From Tunturiibacter empetritectus (lineage in GTDB: Bacteria; Acidobacteriota; Terriglobia; Terriglobales; Acidobacteriaceae), in contig NZ_JACCCU010000002.1 of the NCBI RefSeq assembly GCF_013410875.1, forward strand, positions 1,232,051-1,296,050: a stretch of 64,000 nucleotides of DNA, read 5' to 3'. The translations under genes were made by a program, and so were the position numbers. Position 1 is the first letter of the stretch, and every line of letters begins with the position of its first letter. The notes under the pieces are model-generated. The model was not told the origin of the DNA, made no database searches, and saw only the letters and a list, made by a program, of their open reading frames with translations. Shown here piece by piece: positions 8,168-17,451 of the stretch.

Positions 8168-9091
8168 ATGGCAGAGAAACACGTGAGGCGCACCTACTAC
8201 CTCGAAGACGGCACACCGGTCGGTATCGGAACACTACGGAAGCTCAGCAAACAAAAGCAGATGGAAGTAATGCGTGCCTGGTTCTTTAAGCATTACAGCG
8301 ACCCACTGATCCTACCCTATGACAGTTCGGAAGGTGGATATCAATGGATTTGGGGTGGACCATTCGGCGCGAAAGATGAGCTACGCGACGAATTTTCCGG
8401 AGCGACCAAGGACTCAGCTTTAGATGAGCTCGCCGATGAGCTGACAGAACAGAATTTTGAATGGTCGGCCAATCCCGATTCTCTTCCACAGGATGAAGCC
8501 GAAGTTGTTGACCTCAGCTCTTTGCCCCTGACTCCTCACGACATTCTTGAGCTGAGCCTGGATGAAATCGAGGCAGCGACAAGGCTAAAACAATTGGGTG
8601 AAAGCGAACAGTTCATGCGCCGACTACTGTTCGCAAATGCGATCACGGCCTTGGAAACCTACCTGGCTGACAGGTTCAGGCAAGAGATAAAGGGCGACGC
8701 GGAGCTCGTTCAAAAGTTTGTCGAGACAGACCCTAAGTTGAAAGATCATAAGATTCTCCTCAGCGCAGCCGCCGCAACTGCTAGGAACCTAGAAACATTG
8801 GTTTTCGACCAACTCGGAGAGGTGATCTGGCACAGGCTCGCTACCGTGAGCGCCATGTACAAAGACACACTTGATATCACGTTTCCGAAGAATCTTGGCG
8901 CTTTGTACAAAGCCGTTCTCCAGAGGCATGACATTGTGCATCGTAACGGCAAATCTAAAGCCGGTGAAATGGGTTTGTGGGACAACACCGCCATACTTGC
9001 CTTGGTCGCTAAAGTCCGAGAACTGGCGGCTCAGCTGGAACAGGCTTTGAAGATACGCATACTATCCAATGATGTTCTTGTCGAACCGTAA
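8168..9091 (+). CDS. HEPN-domain protein
   Basis: 307 residues. The N-terminal 140 residues are unrecognised and partly acidic. The C-terminal half is helical, with LLFANAITALETYLADRF (typical first HEPN helix) and QRHDIVHRNGK near the end, where Arg253 and His258 form the R-x4-H catalytic motif of HEPN ribonucleases. It resembles the RiboL-PSP/MAE_28990-type HEPN proteins. It diverges from the CBASS-like operon (308 bp between starts) and has no adjacent MNT nucleotidyltransferase antitoxin. An abortive-infection or tRNA-cutting RNase is the likely role, inferred from the motif and the defence neighbourhood. Confidence 0.65.
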   Translation: MAEKHVRRTYYLEDGTPVGIGTLRKLSKQKQMEVMRAWFFKHYSDPLILPYDSSEGGYQWIWGGPFGAKDELRDEFSGATKDSALDELADELTEQNFEWSANPDSLPQDEAEVVDLSSLPLTPHDILELSLDEIEAATRLKQLGESEQFMRRLLFANAITALETYLADRFRQEIKGDAELVQKFVETDPKLKDHKILLSAAAATARNLETLVFDQLGEVIWHRLATVSAMYKDTLDITFPKNLGALYKAVLQRHDIVHRNGKSKAGEMGLWDNTAILALVAKVRELAAQLEQALKIRILSNDVLVEP

Positions 9092-9142
9092 ACGAGGACT
9101 ATTCACATCGCTCAGTCGACGTTAGAAGACACTTGAATACTC

Positions 9143-9652
9143 TCATAATGAGAGTTCAAGGAATTCCCGCCTCTCGATGGTCGCTAAAGCATTTGTCAAG
9201 CCGCGCAGGTTACCCATGTCGACTTGCCATCGGCTTCCGATTCCCGAAGAGTACTCAGGTGCAAATCCTTCGGGACATGGGTATTCGATATGAATGTCTG
9301 GATGAAGACTCCGCACCAAGAAACAGCCTACTGTTTGCATCTTACTGCCCGCTGGCGCCAGCAATATTCGATGATCAGTAGACAACCTCCAGTATAGATC
9401 CACGAGAATGTTCACAGTTTCTACATAGTTCAACGTAGATACCGATCTTCCAGACCTGGGGATACCACTCTCGTCTGCAACCAGTGGGTTGTCATCCAGC
9501 CATTCGCGTCGCACTTGATCATGGATCCAAGCAGTCGCCATTTCGCGCCAACTATGAACTGGCGGACGACCCTTCTTCATAAAACTAGTATAGGTTCGCC
9601 ATTCATCTCGCCGGCCTGCGGGAAGGCGAGCAGGAACCAACCTTTCCATCAC
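9143..9652 (-). CDS. Unknown protein downstream of integrase, possibly a C-terminal fragment
   Basis: 169 residues starting at a GTG (9652), 25 nt after the integrase stop on the same strand. Visible pieces are [45 protein letters not shown] and a helical N-terminal part. The central stretch looks like the end of an alternating beta/alpha domain. I cannot name the family. The high conservation-like density of Gly/Pro motifs near the C-terminus, with little before it, suggests that the N-terminal part of a larger protein has been lost. Co-transcription with the integrase is likely. Confidence 0.5.
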   Translation of the reverse strand: MMERLVPARLPAGRRDEWRTYTSFMKKGRPPVHSWREMATAWIHDQVRREWLDDNPLVADESGIPRSGRSVSTLNYVETVNILVDLYWRLSTDHRILLAPAGSKMQTVGCFLVRSLHPDIHIEYPCPEGFAPEYSSGIGSRWQVDMGNLRGLTNALATIERREFLELSL

Positions 9653-9677
9653 ACGACCCGCGTTTCTAATATCGCCT

Positions 9678-10613
9678 TCAAAGTCCCAGGTTATCGTTCA
9701 CCGCGATCTCGATGTCTTGCTCCGACCCGAGATAACGTTCGGTCGTCTGGATGGAGGAGTGGCCAAGCAAGAATTTGATCTGCTCGAGATCGCCGCCGTT
9801 CTTCCTACACAGTTTCGCGCAAGTTCGACGCAGGTCGTGGGCACCGAAATGCTCGATGCCGATTTGCTTCGATGACTGTTCAACTATTGACCAGATTGCC
9901 CAGTCGCTCAGCGTGTCACGGTTGACCTTCCCGCTTTTGGAAACCGAGCGCAGCAGCCGGCCGTCTTCGATGCCGGCCGCGATCATCCAGGCGTTGATGC
10001 CCTGCTTGACCCAGATGGGGATGGCGACGGTGCGGATGCGCCGACCTTTGCCCTCGAGGTCGGCCAAGACCCAGCGCCCTTCCCTTTGCTGGATGGTCGC
10101 GACGTCGAGCTCGGCCAGCTCATTTCGCCTGAGGGCGCAGCCGACCAGCAACGCCAGGATCACGTAGTCGCGTTTTCCCTTCAGGGTGGAGCGATCGGGG
10201 ACCGCTAGAAGTTCTTTGGCCTGCTCCCGGGTCAGCCAGTTCCCCTGCCGGGTTCCCTTCTGGCGGATGTTGGGGACGTCGGTCAGGCTGGCCGCCTCCT
10301 CCGATCCGATCAGGTTGTTCCCCCGGGCTTCCTCGACCAGCTTGCGCACCGCGGAGAGCCGGACATTAATAATAGAGGGGGAGAGCGACTCCATGGCCGC
10401 TCGCCACTCCATTAATAAGGACCGGGAGAGAGGCCGGCTGGCACAGAAGGCGAATAGGTCGTCGAGGGCTTTCCCGTAGTTGCGCTTAGAATGGGGCGAC
10501 GGCACCGCGTCGAGGACCATCTTCCGCAGTCTGACCTGTGCCGGGGTGAGGGCGAGGGGCTCCCCCTCCCTACTTTCAGGTGGCACAGGCACCAAAACGA
10601 GCGCAGTTGTCAT
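9678..10613 (-). CDS. Tyrosine recombinase / integrase
   Basis: A 311-residue site-specific recombinase. The N-terminal SAM-like core-binding domain spans about 25-115 and the catalytic domain about 125-305. All active-site residues are visible: Arg162 (CALRRNEL), Lys189 (EGKGRR), His259 and Arg262 (AHDLRRTC), His285 ([10 protein letters not shown]) and Tyr294 (ERYLG). It is full length, so probably active. It would integrate or excise the island carrying the defence genes. Two palindromes lie just upstream of its start (10632-10662). No tRNA gene or obvious direct-repeat attachment site could be found nearby. Confidence 0.93.
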   Translation of the reverse strand: MTTALVLVPVPPESREGEPLALTPAQVRLRKMVLDAVPSPHSKRNYGKALDDLFAFCASRPLSRSLLMEWRAAMESLSPSIINVRLSAVRKLVEEARGNNLIGSEEAASLTDVPNIRQKGTRQGNWLTREQAKELLAVPDRSTLKGKRDYVILALLVGCALRRNELAELDVATIQQREGRWVLADLEGKGRRIRTVAIPIWVKQGINAWMIAAGIEDGRLLRSVSKSGKVNRDTLSDWAIWSIVEQSSKQIGIEHFGAHDLRRTCAKLCRKNGGDLEQIKFLLGHSSIQTTERYLGSEQDIEIAVNDNLGL

Positions 10614-10630
10614 GAAGTGATTTTACCCCT

Positions 10631-10662
10631 GACAATTCACATTGTCGTGGCAATGTACATTG
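10631..10662 (-). promoter_or_regulatory. Two CAAT-N4-ATTG palindromes upstream of integrase
   Basis: Two dyads of the same form, CAAT-TCAC-ATTG (10633-10644, extended to GACAAT/ATTGTC) and the perfect palindrome CAATGTACATTG (10651-10662), are 18 bp apart and 18-49 bp upstream of the integrase start. They look like a tandem operator for a dimeric repressor, or arm-type recombinase sites. Confidence 0.5.
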
Positions 10663-10747
10663 TTTTAGATACTTACGGCCTCCGGGATACGTAGAAACTT
10701 GCCTTCCTTCGGTCTGCTTGACTGGTTCAAATTACGGGAAAGGCGCC

Positions 10748-11149
10748 ATGATTCGTCGTCTTATTGCTTCCACTAGTCTTTTGATTGCGGTTGTTACGAG
10801 CGCAAGCGAGTTGATGCCGCAGCCCTGCAAAAGCACCGTCACCGGGACACTTGAAATGATTCCGTTGGAGAGCAAGGTGTATGGCGACCAACGTCTGCTG
10901 CGGGTGTGGCTGCCCAGCGGTTATTCCAATTCTGCGGTTCCCCTGAAGCGGTACCCAGTACTCTACCTCTTTGACGGGCAGTTCCTTTGTGACCGCTGCA
11001 CCTCACAGCCGTGTCCAGATGAGTGGCACGTTGACGAAACCCTTACGGATTTGATCGCGAAGAAAGCTGTGCAGCCGGTGATTGTAGTCGGAATCGACAA
11101 TGCTGGGCCTGCAGGTTCCGGGACATTCAGTTGGTTAGGCAAAGTCTAA
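10748..11149 (+). pseudogene. Truncated esterase (PF00756-like), N-terminal part only
   Basis: 133 residues beginning with a signal peptide (MIRRLIASTSLLIAVVTSAS) and continuing as an esterase D/enterochelin-esterase type hydrolase: RLLRVWLPSGY, RYPVLYLFDGQ, VIVVGIDNAG. The family is normally 270-400 residues; the frame stops soon after the VGIDN motif, before the nucleophile Ser (GxSxGG) would appear, so it cannot be catalytic. It lies directly next to the integrase end of the island, which suggests that the gene was cut by an integration or deletion event. Confidence 0.65.
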
Positions 11150-11330
11150 AAGAGCGCAGATCAGGCTTTGTTGATTTGAATTAAGTCGGGAGCAGTTCGA
11201 CAGGCTTAGAAGTCGTACACAGCGAATTCCGAGAAACGCCGAGTGCCTTTAGATCACAATCACAAAGAGCGTCAGCATGGCTCTCCCGATCATCAGAACA
11301 GTGTGCAAACGGATAAAGAGGTAAAGGAAT

Positions 11331-11564
11331 ATGCCAGTAAAGAGTGATGCTCTACTGACCCTTTGGGATATCGAGAACATGCCAGCGTGTGATGAAGGGA
11401 TGGACCTTGCACGAAGGTTCCTGGAGGCAGCTGGTGAGTGTGTCAACACGTTAGGTCACGGCAGAACAAGTAGCAGCCGTAATGATCTTCTGTGGACACA
11501 TACCGCGATGGTGAACCATAGTGATAAATGTGAAAAGTGTAATGAGGTTTTACGATTGCTGTGA
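11331..11564 (+). CDS. Small hypothetical protein with CxxC tail
   Basis: 77 residues; AAAGGA sits just before the ATG. The protein is helical (DEGMDLARRFLEAAGECV) and ends HSDKCEKCNEVLRLL. Not recognised. Confidence is modest because of its size and low-density surroundings. Confidence 0.4.
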   Translation: MPVKSDALLTLWDIENMPACDEGMDLARRFLEAAGECVNTLGHGRTSSSRNDLLWTHTAMVNHSDKCEKCNEVLRLL

Positions 11565-11704
11565 GTTGGAGAGGTTAGGAATTGGGACAGCGAAAGAGAT
11601 AAACTTCGGTCTTTCTTTAGATGAATAAATGTTTCGCAATTTCTGCTAGTCGACCAAAGCTTTGAAAAATTTCGTTTGTGGTGGCCGATCGGAGGTCGTA
11701 ATAG

Positions 11705-11902
11705 ATGTCACAACTAGCTCCGGCACCGTTTCGTAAACTCAATATGGATGGGACTTGGAATTCGATTTGTATGCGCTGCTTTCAAACGATAGCTGCGAAC
11801 CGGTTAGAAGTAGAGGTTGAAAAGATCGAGAAGGATCATGTCTGTACTCCATCTCTTCTATCCCAGCGTGCTATGCATTCTTCTTGGAGAAGTTCCAGAT
11901 GA
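11705..11902 (+). CDS. Small Cys-rich protein (DGTWNSIC type)
   Basis: 65 residues. The segment MDGTWNSICMRCFQTIA followed by a helix and EKDHVC has the Cys-x2-Cys...His-x-Cys pattern of very short zinc-binding proteins that I recall as abundant in Acidobacteriota genomes. The C-terminal 20 residues look random. Function unknown. Confidence 0.5.
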   Translation: MSQLAPAPFRKLNMDGTWNSICMRCFQTIAANRLEVEVEKIEKDHVCTPSLLSQRAMHSSWRSSR

Positions 11903-12144
11903 TTTACAGACTCGCATTCAGAAAGACCACAGATGGTTATCTGAAACTAATGACCTCGGCAAAGGGTACTCCTGCATTAGGGGCCATTCACATAAATCCA
12001 CACGTATTTGCCGCAGCCGCCCGCATAGCTGGCGTATCAGATAACGATATTCAGAAGCTGAGCAGCACGGCATCAGACGCATGGGTTGATGAAGGTAAAG
12101 ATGTCCGCTGTCAGGCTATCGAGTTGACGCAAGAGCAAATCTAG
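11884..12144 (+). CDS. Small hypothetical protein
   Basis: 86 residues, overlapping the previous frame by a few codons. The middle (GYLKLMTSAKGTPALGAIHINPHVFAAAARIAGVSDNDIQKL) looks like a folded helical protein, but I do not recognise it. The start could also be the Met six codons later. Confidence 0.4.
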   Translation: MEKFQMIYRLAFRKTTDGYLKLMTSAKGTPALGAIHINPHVFAAAARIAGVSDNDIQKLSSTASDAWVDEGKDVRCQAIELTQEQI

Positions 12145-12252
12145 ATTCTCGGGTTTGCCGAGGATTGGCGAAGGCCTGCGTGATCGACGATCCTCGATCC
12201 TTTTCTTGTTCGTATCCCAATCCACAGATGATCGAAAACCGTACCTCACAAT

Positions 12253-12504
12253 GTGCAGACACCGTGTCCAGTCGGATGGAATCTTGCCAAAAAACTCTTT
12301 GAAGCAACAAGCCATATGGCACAAGCAGATGCAAACATGCGTAAGCCGGGTGTGAGCATAGAGTTACGACATCAGGGGTGGACTGACGCAGTGAAGCTTG
12401 TCTCAACTGCACGAGCGACCTACATCGAACATCGTTCCATATGCACGACCTGCCAACAGGAACCAAGTGTGGCCGAAAGACTAGGCGACTCAATGACTGG
12501 ATGA
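12253..12504 (+). CDS. Small hypothetical helical protein
   Basis: 83 residues: CPVGWNLAKKLFEATSHMAQADAN, a second helix, then EHRSICTTCQQE. The pattern of two helices and a final Cys cluster resembles short uncharacterised acidobacterial proteins. Weak support. Confidence 0.35.
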   Translation: MQTPCPVGWNLAKKLFEATSHMAQADANMRKPGVSIELRHQGWTDAVKLVSTARATYIEHRSICTTCQQEPSVAERLGDSMTG

Positions 12505-12557
12505 TGCGTCAAAGCCATCGTGTGCTGCGGAATTCCACAACGAGGTGTAACAAGACA

Positions 12558-12881
<324 letters not shown>

Positions 12882-12953
12882 GATAGCCAGCGCATCCCAA
12901 GCATCCCTGGTAACCTTCGCGAATACCTAATTTCAAACTTAGTGGAGACTGAC

Positions 12954-13184
12954 ATGGCTGATCCTAACCACGCCGACCTTGTAGACCAGATTCGCACTTC
13001 GGAACACGAAACCGAAGCCTTGGCAAATAGGATTGCAAACGCGGATGAGTCAACTACCGAACCGGCTGAATTTGCTGCGATGAGGGCCGAACAAGAACAC
13101 CATCGTAAACACATACTCCAATGCAAGTCAGAAATCGACCAAAGAAAATGGCTAGACGGGAGCCTAACTTTGACGGTCGCGTAG
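12954..13184 (+). CDS. Small coiled-coil hypothetical protein
   Basis: 76 residues starting at the ATG at 12954, with GTGGAGA a short distance upstream. It is almost entirely charged helix (HADLVDQIRTSEHETEALANRIANADE, FAAMRAEQEHHRKHILQCKSEIDQRKW), probably a short coiled coil. Function unknown. Confidence 0.5.
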   Translation: MADPNHADLVDQIRTSEHETEALANRIANADESTTEPAEFAAMRAEQEHHRKHILQCKSEIDQRKWLDGSLTLTVA

Positions 13185-13364
13185 CTATCGATCGTTTTCC
13201 TCAAGGTGACGGAATTGCATCCGTTCTATCTTCTCTGTCACTGCTTGACTTATAAAAACGGTGAGAGATACACCTTCTGCAAGTGCAAGTTCGGTAGCTC
13301 TCTGTCGCAGCGAAGGCGGGAGTCGAAGAGGAAACTGAGGGTGACGTTTATATTCCAGGGTCAT
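13185..13364 (-). CDS. Ribbon-helix-helix (Arc/HicB-like) DNA-binding protein
   Basis: 59 residues from the ATG at 13364, chosen because GGAGG lies 9 nt upstream and because the motif starts there. FPLRLPPSLRQRATELALAEGVSLTVFISQAVTEKI is a classic RHH fold: a beta strand (FPLRLP), helix 1, then GVSLTVFISQAV as helix 2. Such proteins are antitoxins or small repressors. No toxin gene (HicA or RelE type) is seen next to it, so it is an orphan. It is convergent with, and abuts, the preceding coiled-coil gene. Confidence 0.6.
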   Translation of the reverse strand: MTLEYKRHPQFPLRLPPSLRQRATELALAEGVSLTVFISQAVTEKIERMQFRHLEENDR

Positions 13365-13497
13365 GGAACTCAACCTCCCTGAGAGCACCGAATATTATGC
13401 TTTTCTTTTATCCCTTTCAACAAAAAAGTATGATGGTTTATCGACTGGGAACCAAAACCGAGTTCGACACAGTTGACTGTCTGCTAGCCTATGCATC

Positions 13498-13968
13498 ATG
13501 GCGAGAGCACGTAAAAAGGCAGAACATCCAACCCTGCCGCTAGGACCACCCCAGCCACCTACACCACCACCAATCCCACAGATCGGTGATAGGGTGATTC
13601 CTGAGCGATCTGATTCGGAGCGAAAGGCTGCAAGTGTCCGCGCTGAAGGCCGACACGTAAATCTAGAATTGCCAGGGACGAGCCTCACTCGATTCAATGT
13701 AGACGTCAATACCCTAAATTTCACTAACCGCGTTGTTCCCAAATCTTCTGAGCCTGTCCACGATAACTCAGCCGTATTCGAGCGCATAGCGGCAATCCAG
13801 CGCGAAAGTCTTGAACGTTTTGACGACGACATTGTGGTGCTCACCAAATATCTAAAGATTGTAGACGCACCGAACGAAGTGATGAAAGTGTTGGAGACTT
13901 TAAGCAACGAGCAACACGCGAGCTGGTTGGCGGCGGTAGAGCGGATCGAGGAGTTGTTGGAAGAGTAG
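13498..13968 (+). CDS. Hypothetical protein with Pro-rich N-terminus
   Basis: 156 residues. The basic and Pro-rich start (LPLGPPQPPTPPPIPQIGDR) is followed by a mixed middle and a helical, acidic C-terminus (LERFDDDIVVLTKYLKIVDAPNEVMKVLETLSNEQHASWLAAVERIEELLEE). No membrane segment. Not recognised. The opposite strand also has an open frame, but the plus translation is clearly more protein-like. Confidence 0.5.
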   Translation: MARARKKAEHPTLPLGPPQPPTPPPIPQIGDRVIPERSDSERKAASVRAEGRHVNLELPGTSLTRFNVDVNTLNFTNRVVPKSSEPVHDNSAVFERIAAIQRESLERFDDDIVVLTKYLKIVDAPNEVMKVLETLSNEQHASWLAAVERIEELLEE

Positions 13969-14333
13969 AGTCTCAGTGATAGGATTTCATCCGAAAATTG
14001 ATCTGCTTTATCTGCCTGTTGGGAATCGTTTTGTCTGACACATACGCATCTGCGACCGCCATCATAGTCGTCGTTAGGCAGGGTGCGATCTGGGTTGGGG
14101 CGGATGGTCTGCGAAGCAGCGATACCTCTTGGTTCGCAGTCTGTAACTCACGAGATGTACGGAGGCGTTCTTCTTAAGTATGGGAGCGAGGATGACTACG
14201 AGAACTCTTATTCCATAGACGCGTAAGTGAAACATCCCTGATAGAGGACCTTTGCCGCAACCACAGAAAATGGTCTATCGGGAGATTACGATGGAGAAGA
14301 GATTCCGGTTCGCGACAGGGCGCTCGCGCTTGA
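13969..14333. other. Gap with no gene
   Basis: 365 bp between convergent genes. No supported ORF, RNA gene or clear terminator was found. Confidence 0.5.
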
Positions 14334-16127
14334 TTAGGAGCTTGCCACACTGCAGCCAACCAGGTTGGCTCGCTGTAAGGCGTCGGCATATTGGCATTTC
14401 CCCAAACCGCTCCAGCGCGACTCGACTAACAGGAAGACTAGGCGGACATCGTTCTCCGCGAATGCTTCCTCGATCAACTCTAGGGCGGTGGCATGAGCAC
14501 CTACAGCCACTGCCGCCAGCCCCCGATGCAATGGAGGCAACGGGCTTCTTGTTTGTATCTCCAGCATCGTCCGGAAGGCCTCTTCGGCCTCAGCTTTCCG
14601 GCCTGTCGCAGCCAGAGTATGGATGCGAAATGCCAACGGTTCGCTGTTGCCCATGGCAAAACGCTCCGAAAGCAGGAATGAGTCGATCGCTTCAGTTGAG
14701 GTAGCCGACAGACCGGGAATTTCACCCTGAAGATGGTCAGGTGTAGCGAGTGCCTTCCCGCGCATCAGATGGGCTACCCAGAAGTGCGGTGCCATTTCCA
14801 GCACCTGTTCCAGCGGAAGAAGTGCCTCCAGCGACCGTCCCGCGTTGTAAAGGAAATGGCCATGATGGGTTCTCACGATAGGGGAGATCGGGTCCAGAAA
14901 AAGCGCTGCGCCAAGGGTCGTCAGCGCCTGCTCGTGCTCTCCCAGGATCGAATGGATATGCGCCAAAAACATCGGAGGAGCACTGTCTCCCGGGTTCAAT
15001 GTGGAAGCGTGAAGGAAGTGGTGCCGTGCGGCATTCCAATCACGCCGATACCAGAAGTCAACCAGTCCTAATGCGATGTGCGCGTCCGTTTGCGATGCGT
15101 CCAGCGATAGTGCGTCGCTAGCCAGGCTCTGAGCCGCCGGGAAGCAGTCATGCGGGCGCAAGAGGCTGGTGATCGGCAGCACCGCATAGCACAAAGCGAG
15201 ACTTGCCGTCGCAGGTGCGAAGCCGGGGTCGATTGCAAGAGCCTCCTGTAGATAGCGCATCGCCGCCTGAATAGCAGGCTTGGTACGCTGACTCAAGAGA
15301 TGTCGAGCGCGGAGATAGCGGTCGTGTACCTCGGCGTTGATAGGGCCAGCTCTCCCTGTCTTAGTGCTTGCTGCGGCATGCGGCGCGATCTGTATACCGA
15401 TGGCGGTGGCTGTGGCAAGCGCAATCTCCGACTGCATCGCCAGCGCGTCGTCGACCACGCGCTCAAAGCTCTCGCACCATAGCGCTGTACCGTCAACCGA
15501 ACGCAATAACTGAACAGTGACGCGAACTCTTCCAGAGTCACGCTTTACGCTGCCCTCCACGAGGTAATCGACCTTGAGTTCCTGGGCGATCTCTTCAACC
15601 GGTTTGCTCACATTGCGATACCGCATGACCGACGTTCGTGCGATCACTCCCATCTGTCCCCGCAGCAGACGCGAGACGGCGCTGATTAGTTCTTCGGTCA
15701 ATCCATCAGAGAAGTAATCCTGCTCGGGATCATTGGAGAGGTTCAACAACGGAAGAATGGCCAGTCTCTGACCTTCTGGTGAAGCCAGCGTGATGTTGGG
15801 CGGAGCGCTGTCTGATTCAGTATTGATTGCCATCCGTAGCCGGTACCCTCTACCGGTGACGGTCTCGATTAAAGTCGCGTCGCCCAATGCCTGACGGATC
15901 TTTTTTACCGCCGTGTAAAGCGCCGCCTCGCCATTTACAAAGACATTCTCCCCCCATACCCGGCGCAGTGCCTCGTCATGGGAGATCACGCCGCCCCGGC
16001 TTTCAACCAGCAGGAACAGCAGCTCCAGAGGCTTTGGGTCCAGGCGCACGATCGCTCCATGACGCCGCAGCGAAAAGCTTCGTCTGTCGAGCTCGATTCC
16101 GTCCATCCTCCATATTTCGCTACTCAC
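14334..16127 (-). CDS. Winged-HTH / TolB-like / TPR regulator (CadC family)
   Basis: 597 residues starting at GTG (an ATG 21 nt further in has GGAGG right before it and is an alternative). Residues 1-100 are an OmpR/PhoB-type winged helix (ELDRRSFSLRRHGAIVRLDPKPLELLFLLVE...TVTGRGYRL). Residues about 125-240 form the TolB-like domain (LAILPLLNLSNDPEQDYFSDGLTEELISAVSRL...VDYLVEGSVKRDSGRVRVTVQL). The rest is TPR repeats. There is no transmembrane helix between the domains, so it is cytosolic. This architecture is highly expanded in Acidobacteriota and regulates unknown targets. It diverges from a SnoaL-like secreted protein gene, with which it may share a promoter. Confidence 0.85.
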   Translation of the reverse strand: MSSEIWRMDGIELDRRSFSLRRHGAIVRLDPKPLELLFLLVESRGGVISHDEALRRVWGENVFVNGEAALYTAVKKIRQALGDATLIETVTGRGYRLRMAINTESDSAPPNITLASPEGQRLAILPLLNLSNDPEQDYFSDGLTEELISAVSRLLRGQMGVIARTSVMRYRNVSKPVEEIAQELKVDYLVEGSVKRDSGRVRVTVQLLRSVDGTALWCESFERVVDDALAMQSEIALATATAIGIQIAPHAAASTKTGRAGPINAEVHDRYLRARHLLSQRTKPAIQAAMRYLQEALAIDPGFAPATASLALCYAVLPITSLLRPHDCFPAAQSLASDALSLDASQTDAHIALGLVDFWYRRDWNAARHHFLHASTLNPGDSAPPMFLAHIHSILGEHEQALTTLGAALFLDPISPIVRTHHGHFLYNAGRSLEALLPLEQVLEMAPHFWVAHLMRGKALATPDHLQGEIPGLSATSTEAIDSFLLSERFAMGNSEPLAFRIHTLAATGRKAEAEEAFRTMLEIQTRSPLPPLHRGLAAVAVGAHATALELIEEAFAENDVRLVFLLVESRWSGLGKCQYADALQRANLVGCSVASS

Positions 16128-16234
16128 CGCTCGCTCCGATCTTCAGAAAAACTCCAGACCATCTTCAGGAGTTATGGGCAGGGTGTTGTCATGATCGATT
16201 TCAGTTTGAATTATCAGCCCGGAGGGATAGAAAA

Positions 16235-16732
16235 ATGAAATTTCGAAACTGGATAGGTGCACTTATGATGACGCTTTCAATCGTAACCACTGGTTGCGGC
16301 AGAGTACAAGCCGCTGAAGACACCCCACAGATTGCCATCGCGAAGATACTTGCGACGGAAGAGTCAGCCTGGAACGCTGGTGATAGCGTCTCATACGCCG
16401 ATGAATACACCGAAGACGCAGACTTCATCAATATTCGAGGCCAAGTCTTTACCGGGAAGATGGCAGTCCAGCAGCAGCACGCCAGAATATTTGCTGGGCC
16501 ATTCAAAGGTAGCTCCATCGCCATCGTTCAGCGAAAGTTCGACCAGATCTCAGACTCCGCCGTCCTGGTCGACACCGACCAAACCGTCACCAAATTCGTG
16601 GGTTTACCGCCGGGTGTCGTCGAATCCGCTCCAGGCACGCTTGTCACCCACTTCAAATATCTGGCAATCAAACAGATCGATGGTAGCTGGAAGCTTGCCT
16701 CCGGGCAGAATACCGCCGCGCTTCCGAACTAG
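16235..16732 (+). CDS. Secreted SgcJ/EcaC-type SnoaL-like protein (DUF4440)
   Basis: 165 residues with GGAGGG upstream of the ATG at 16235. The signal peptide MKFRNWIGALMMTLSIVTTGCGRVQA includes a Cys that could be lipidated (TTGC). The mature part has the NTF2/SnoaL cone fold pattern: IAKILATEESAWNAGDSVSYADEYTEDADFINIRG, HFKYLAIKQIDGSWKLASGQNT. The family (SgcJ/EcaC, DUF4440) contains few characterised enzymes; substrate unknown. It is divergent from the wHTH-TPR regulator. Confidence 0.8.
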   Translation: MKFRNWIGALMMTLSIVTTGCGRVQAAEDTPQIAIAKILATEESAWNAGDSVSYADEYTEDADFINIRGQVFTGKMAVQQQHARIFAGPFKGSSIAIVQRKFDQISDSAVLVDTDQTVTKFVGLPPGVVESAPGTLVTHFKYLAIKQIDGSWKLASGQNTAALPN

Positions 16733-16809
16733 AAGCGACACACCAGGTGTGCTGATCGTCAGCAGGGACCATGAAGAATTCTCCAATAGCGGCGCAGATA
16801 GTGCATCTC

Positions 16810-17280
16810 TCATGGCGCTACGATCGTCGATTGCCGGACAGTCAGCACCCACCGACCATCCTCCATCTTCCACAAGTCCGTGAACCGACGCCGCACCTCT
16901 TTTCCCGACAACGTTGAATCACCCTTGGGCATAACCCGCTCGTCCCCCATCAGCAACACCATATCGCCATGCATCCCTGCATACTCAACGGATCGTATAT
17001 AGCTGCTATAGCTGATCAGCCCTGCGGTGTTTCTGCGTCCCGTTGCCCCGCTGATAGAGATGCCATTCTGAGGATTGTTGACGACAAGATCCTTCGCCAG
17101 CCCAGCAGCAAATGCGGCATGGTTATCCTTCACCAGCGCTGCATCCAATGCATTGACGGCCTCTAATACGGCTGCAATCTGGGGTTCTTTGGCTGCGGCA
17201 GTTACTTGCTCATTCGCAGCCTTCCATTCTGCTGTAGCGTATCCGGTAAGCATCAGAGCGGTCCATGCGAGATGCTTCAT
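16810..17280 (-). CDS. Secreted NTF2-like protein (DUF4440)
   Basis: 156 residues using the Met at 17280, which starts a signal peptide (MKHLAWTALMLTGYATA). NTF2-like landmarks are AVLEAVNALDAALVKDNHAAFAAGLAKDLVVNNPQ and the C-terminal RRRFTDLWKMEDGRWVLTVRQST. It is convergent with the other SnoaL-like gene at 16235-16732. A decayed relative lies just beyond it (17452-17618), so this was a local cluster of paralogues. Confidence 0.8.
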   Translation of the reverse strand: MKHLAWTALMLTGYATAEWKAANEQVTAAAKEPQIAAVLEAVNALDAALVKDNHAAFAAGLAKDLVVNNPQNGISISGATGRRNTAGLISYSSYIRSVEYAGMHGDMVLLMGDERVMPKGDSTLSGKEVRRRFTDLWKMEDGRWVLTVRQSTIVAP

Positions 17281-17451
17281 ATCTTGTGCCAAACAGATTG
17301 AAATCACGATCTATTCCTCCCCTGCTCTTGCAAAGTGCCTCCATAGTACGGGATGACGCTATCTGAAGAAAGATCAAAAATGTTGTGTTTTACCAGCATT
17401 AGATGTCTTTATCAATGCACCGGCCAGTGATCAGTTTTGAAGAGCCGAGTT

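Noticed and set aside
9600..10750. tRNA or att site next to the integrase
   Set aside because: I looked for a tRNA cloverleaf or duplicated attachment core near the integrase and saw none in the window.
13395..13907. 170-codon minus-strand ORF opposite the Pro-rich hypothetical gene
   Set aside because: Translation is Ser/Arg-rich without structure; the plus-strand frame has better helices and acidic end.
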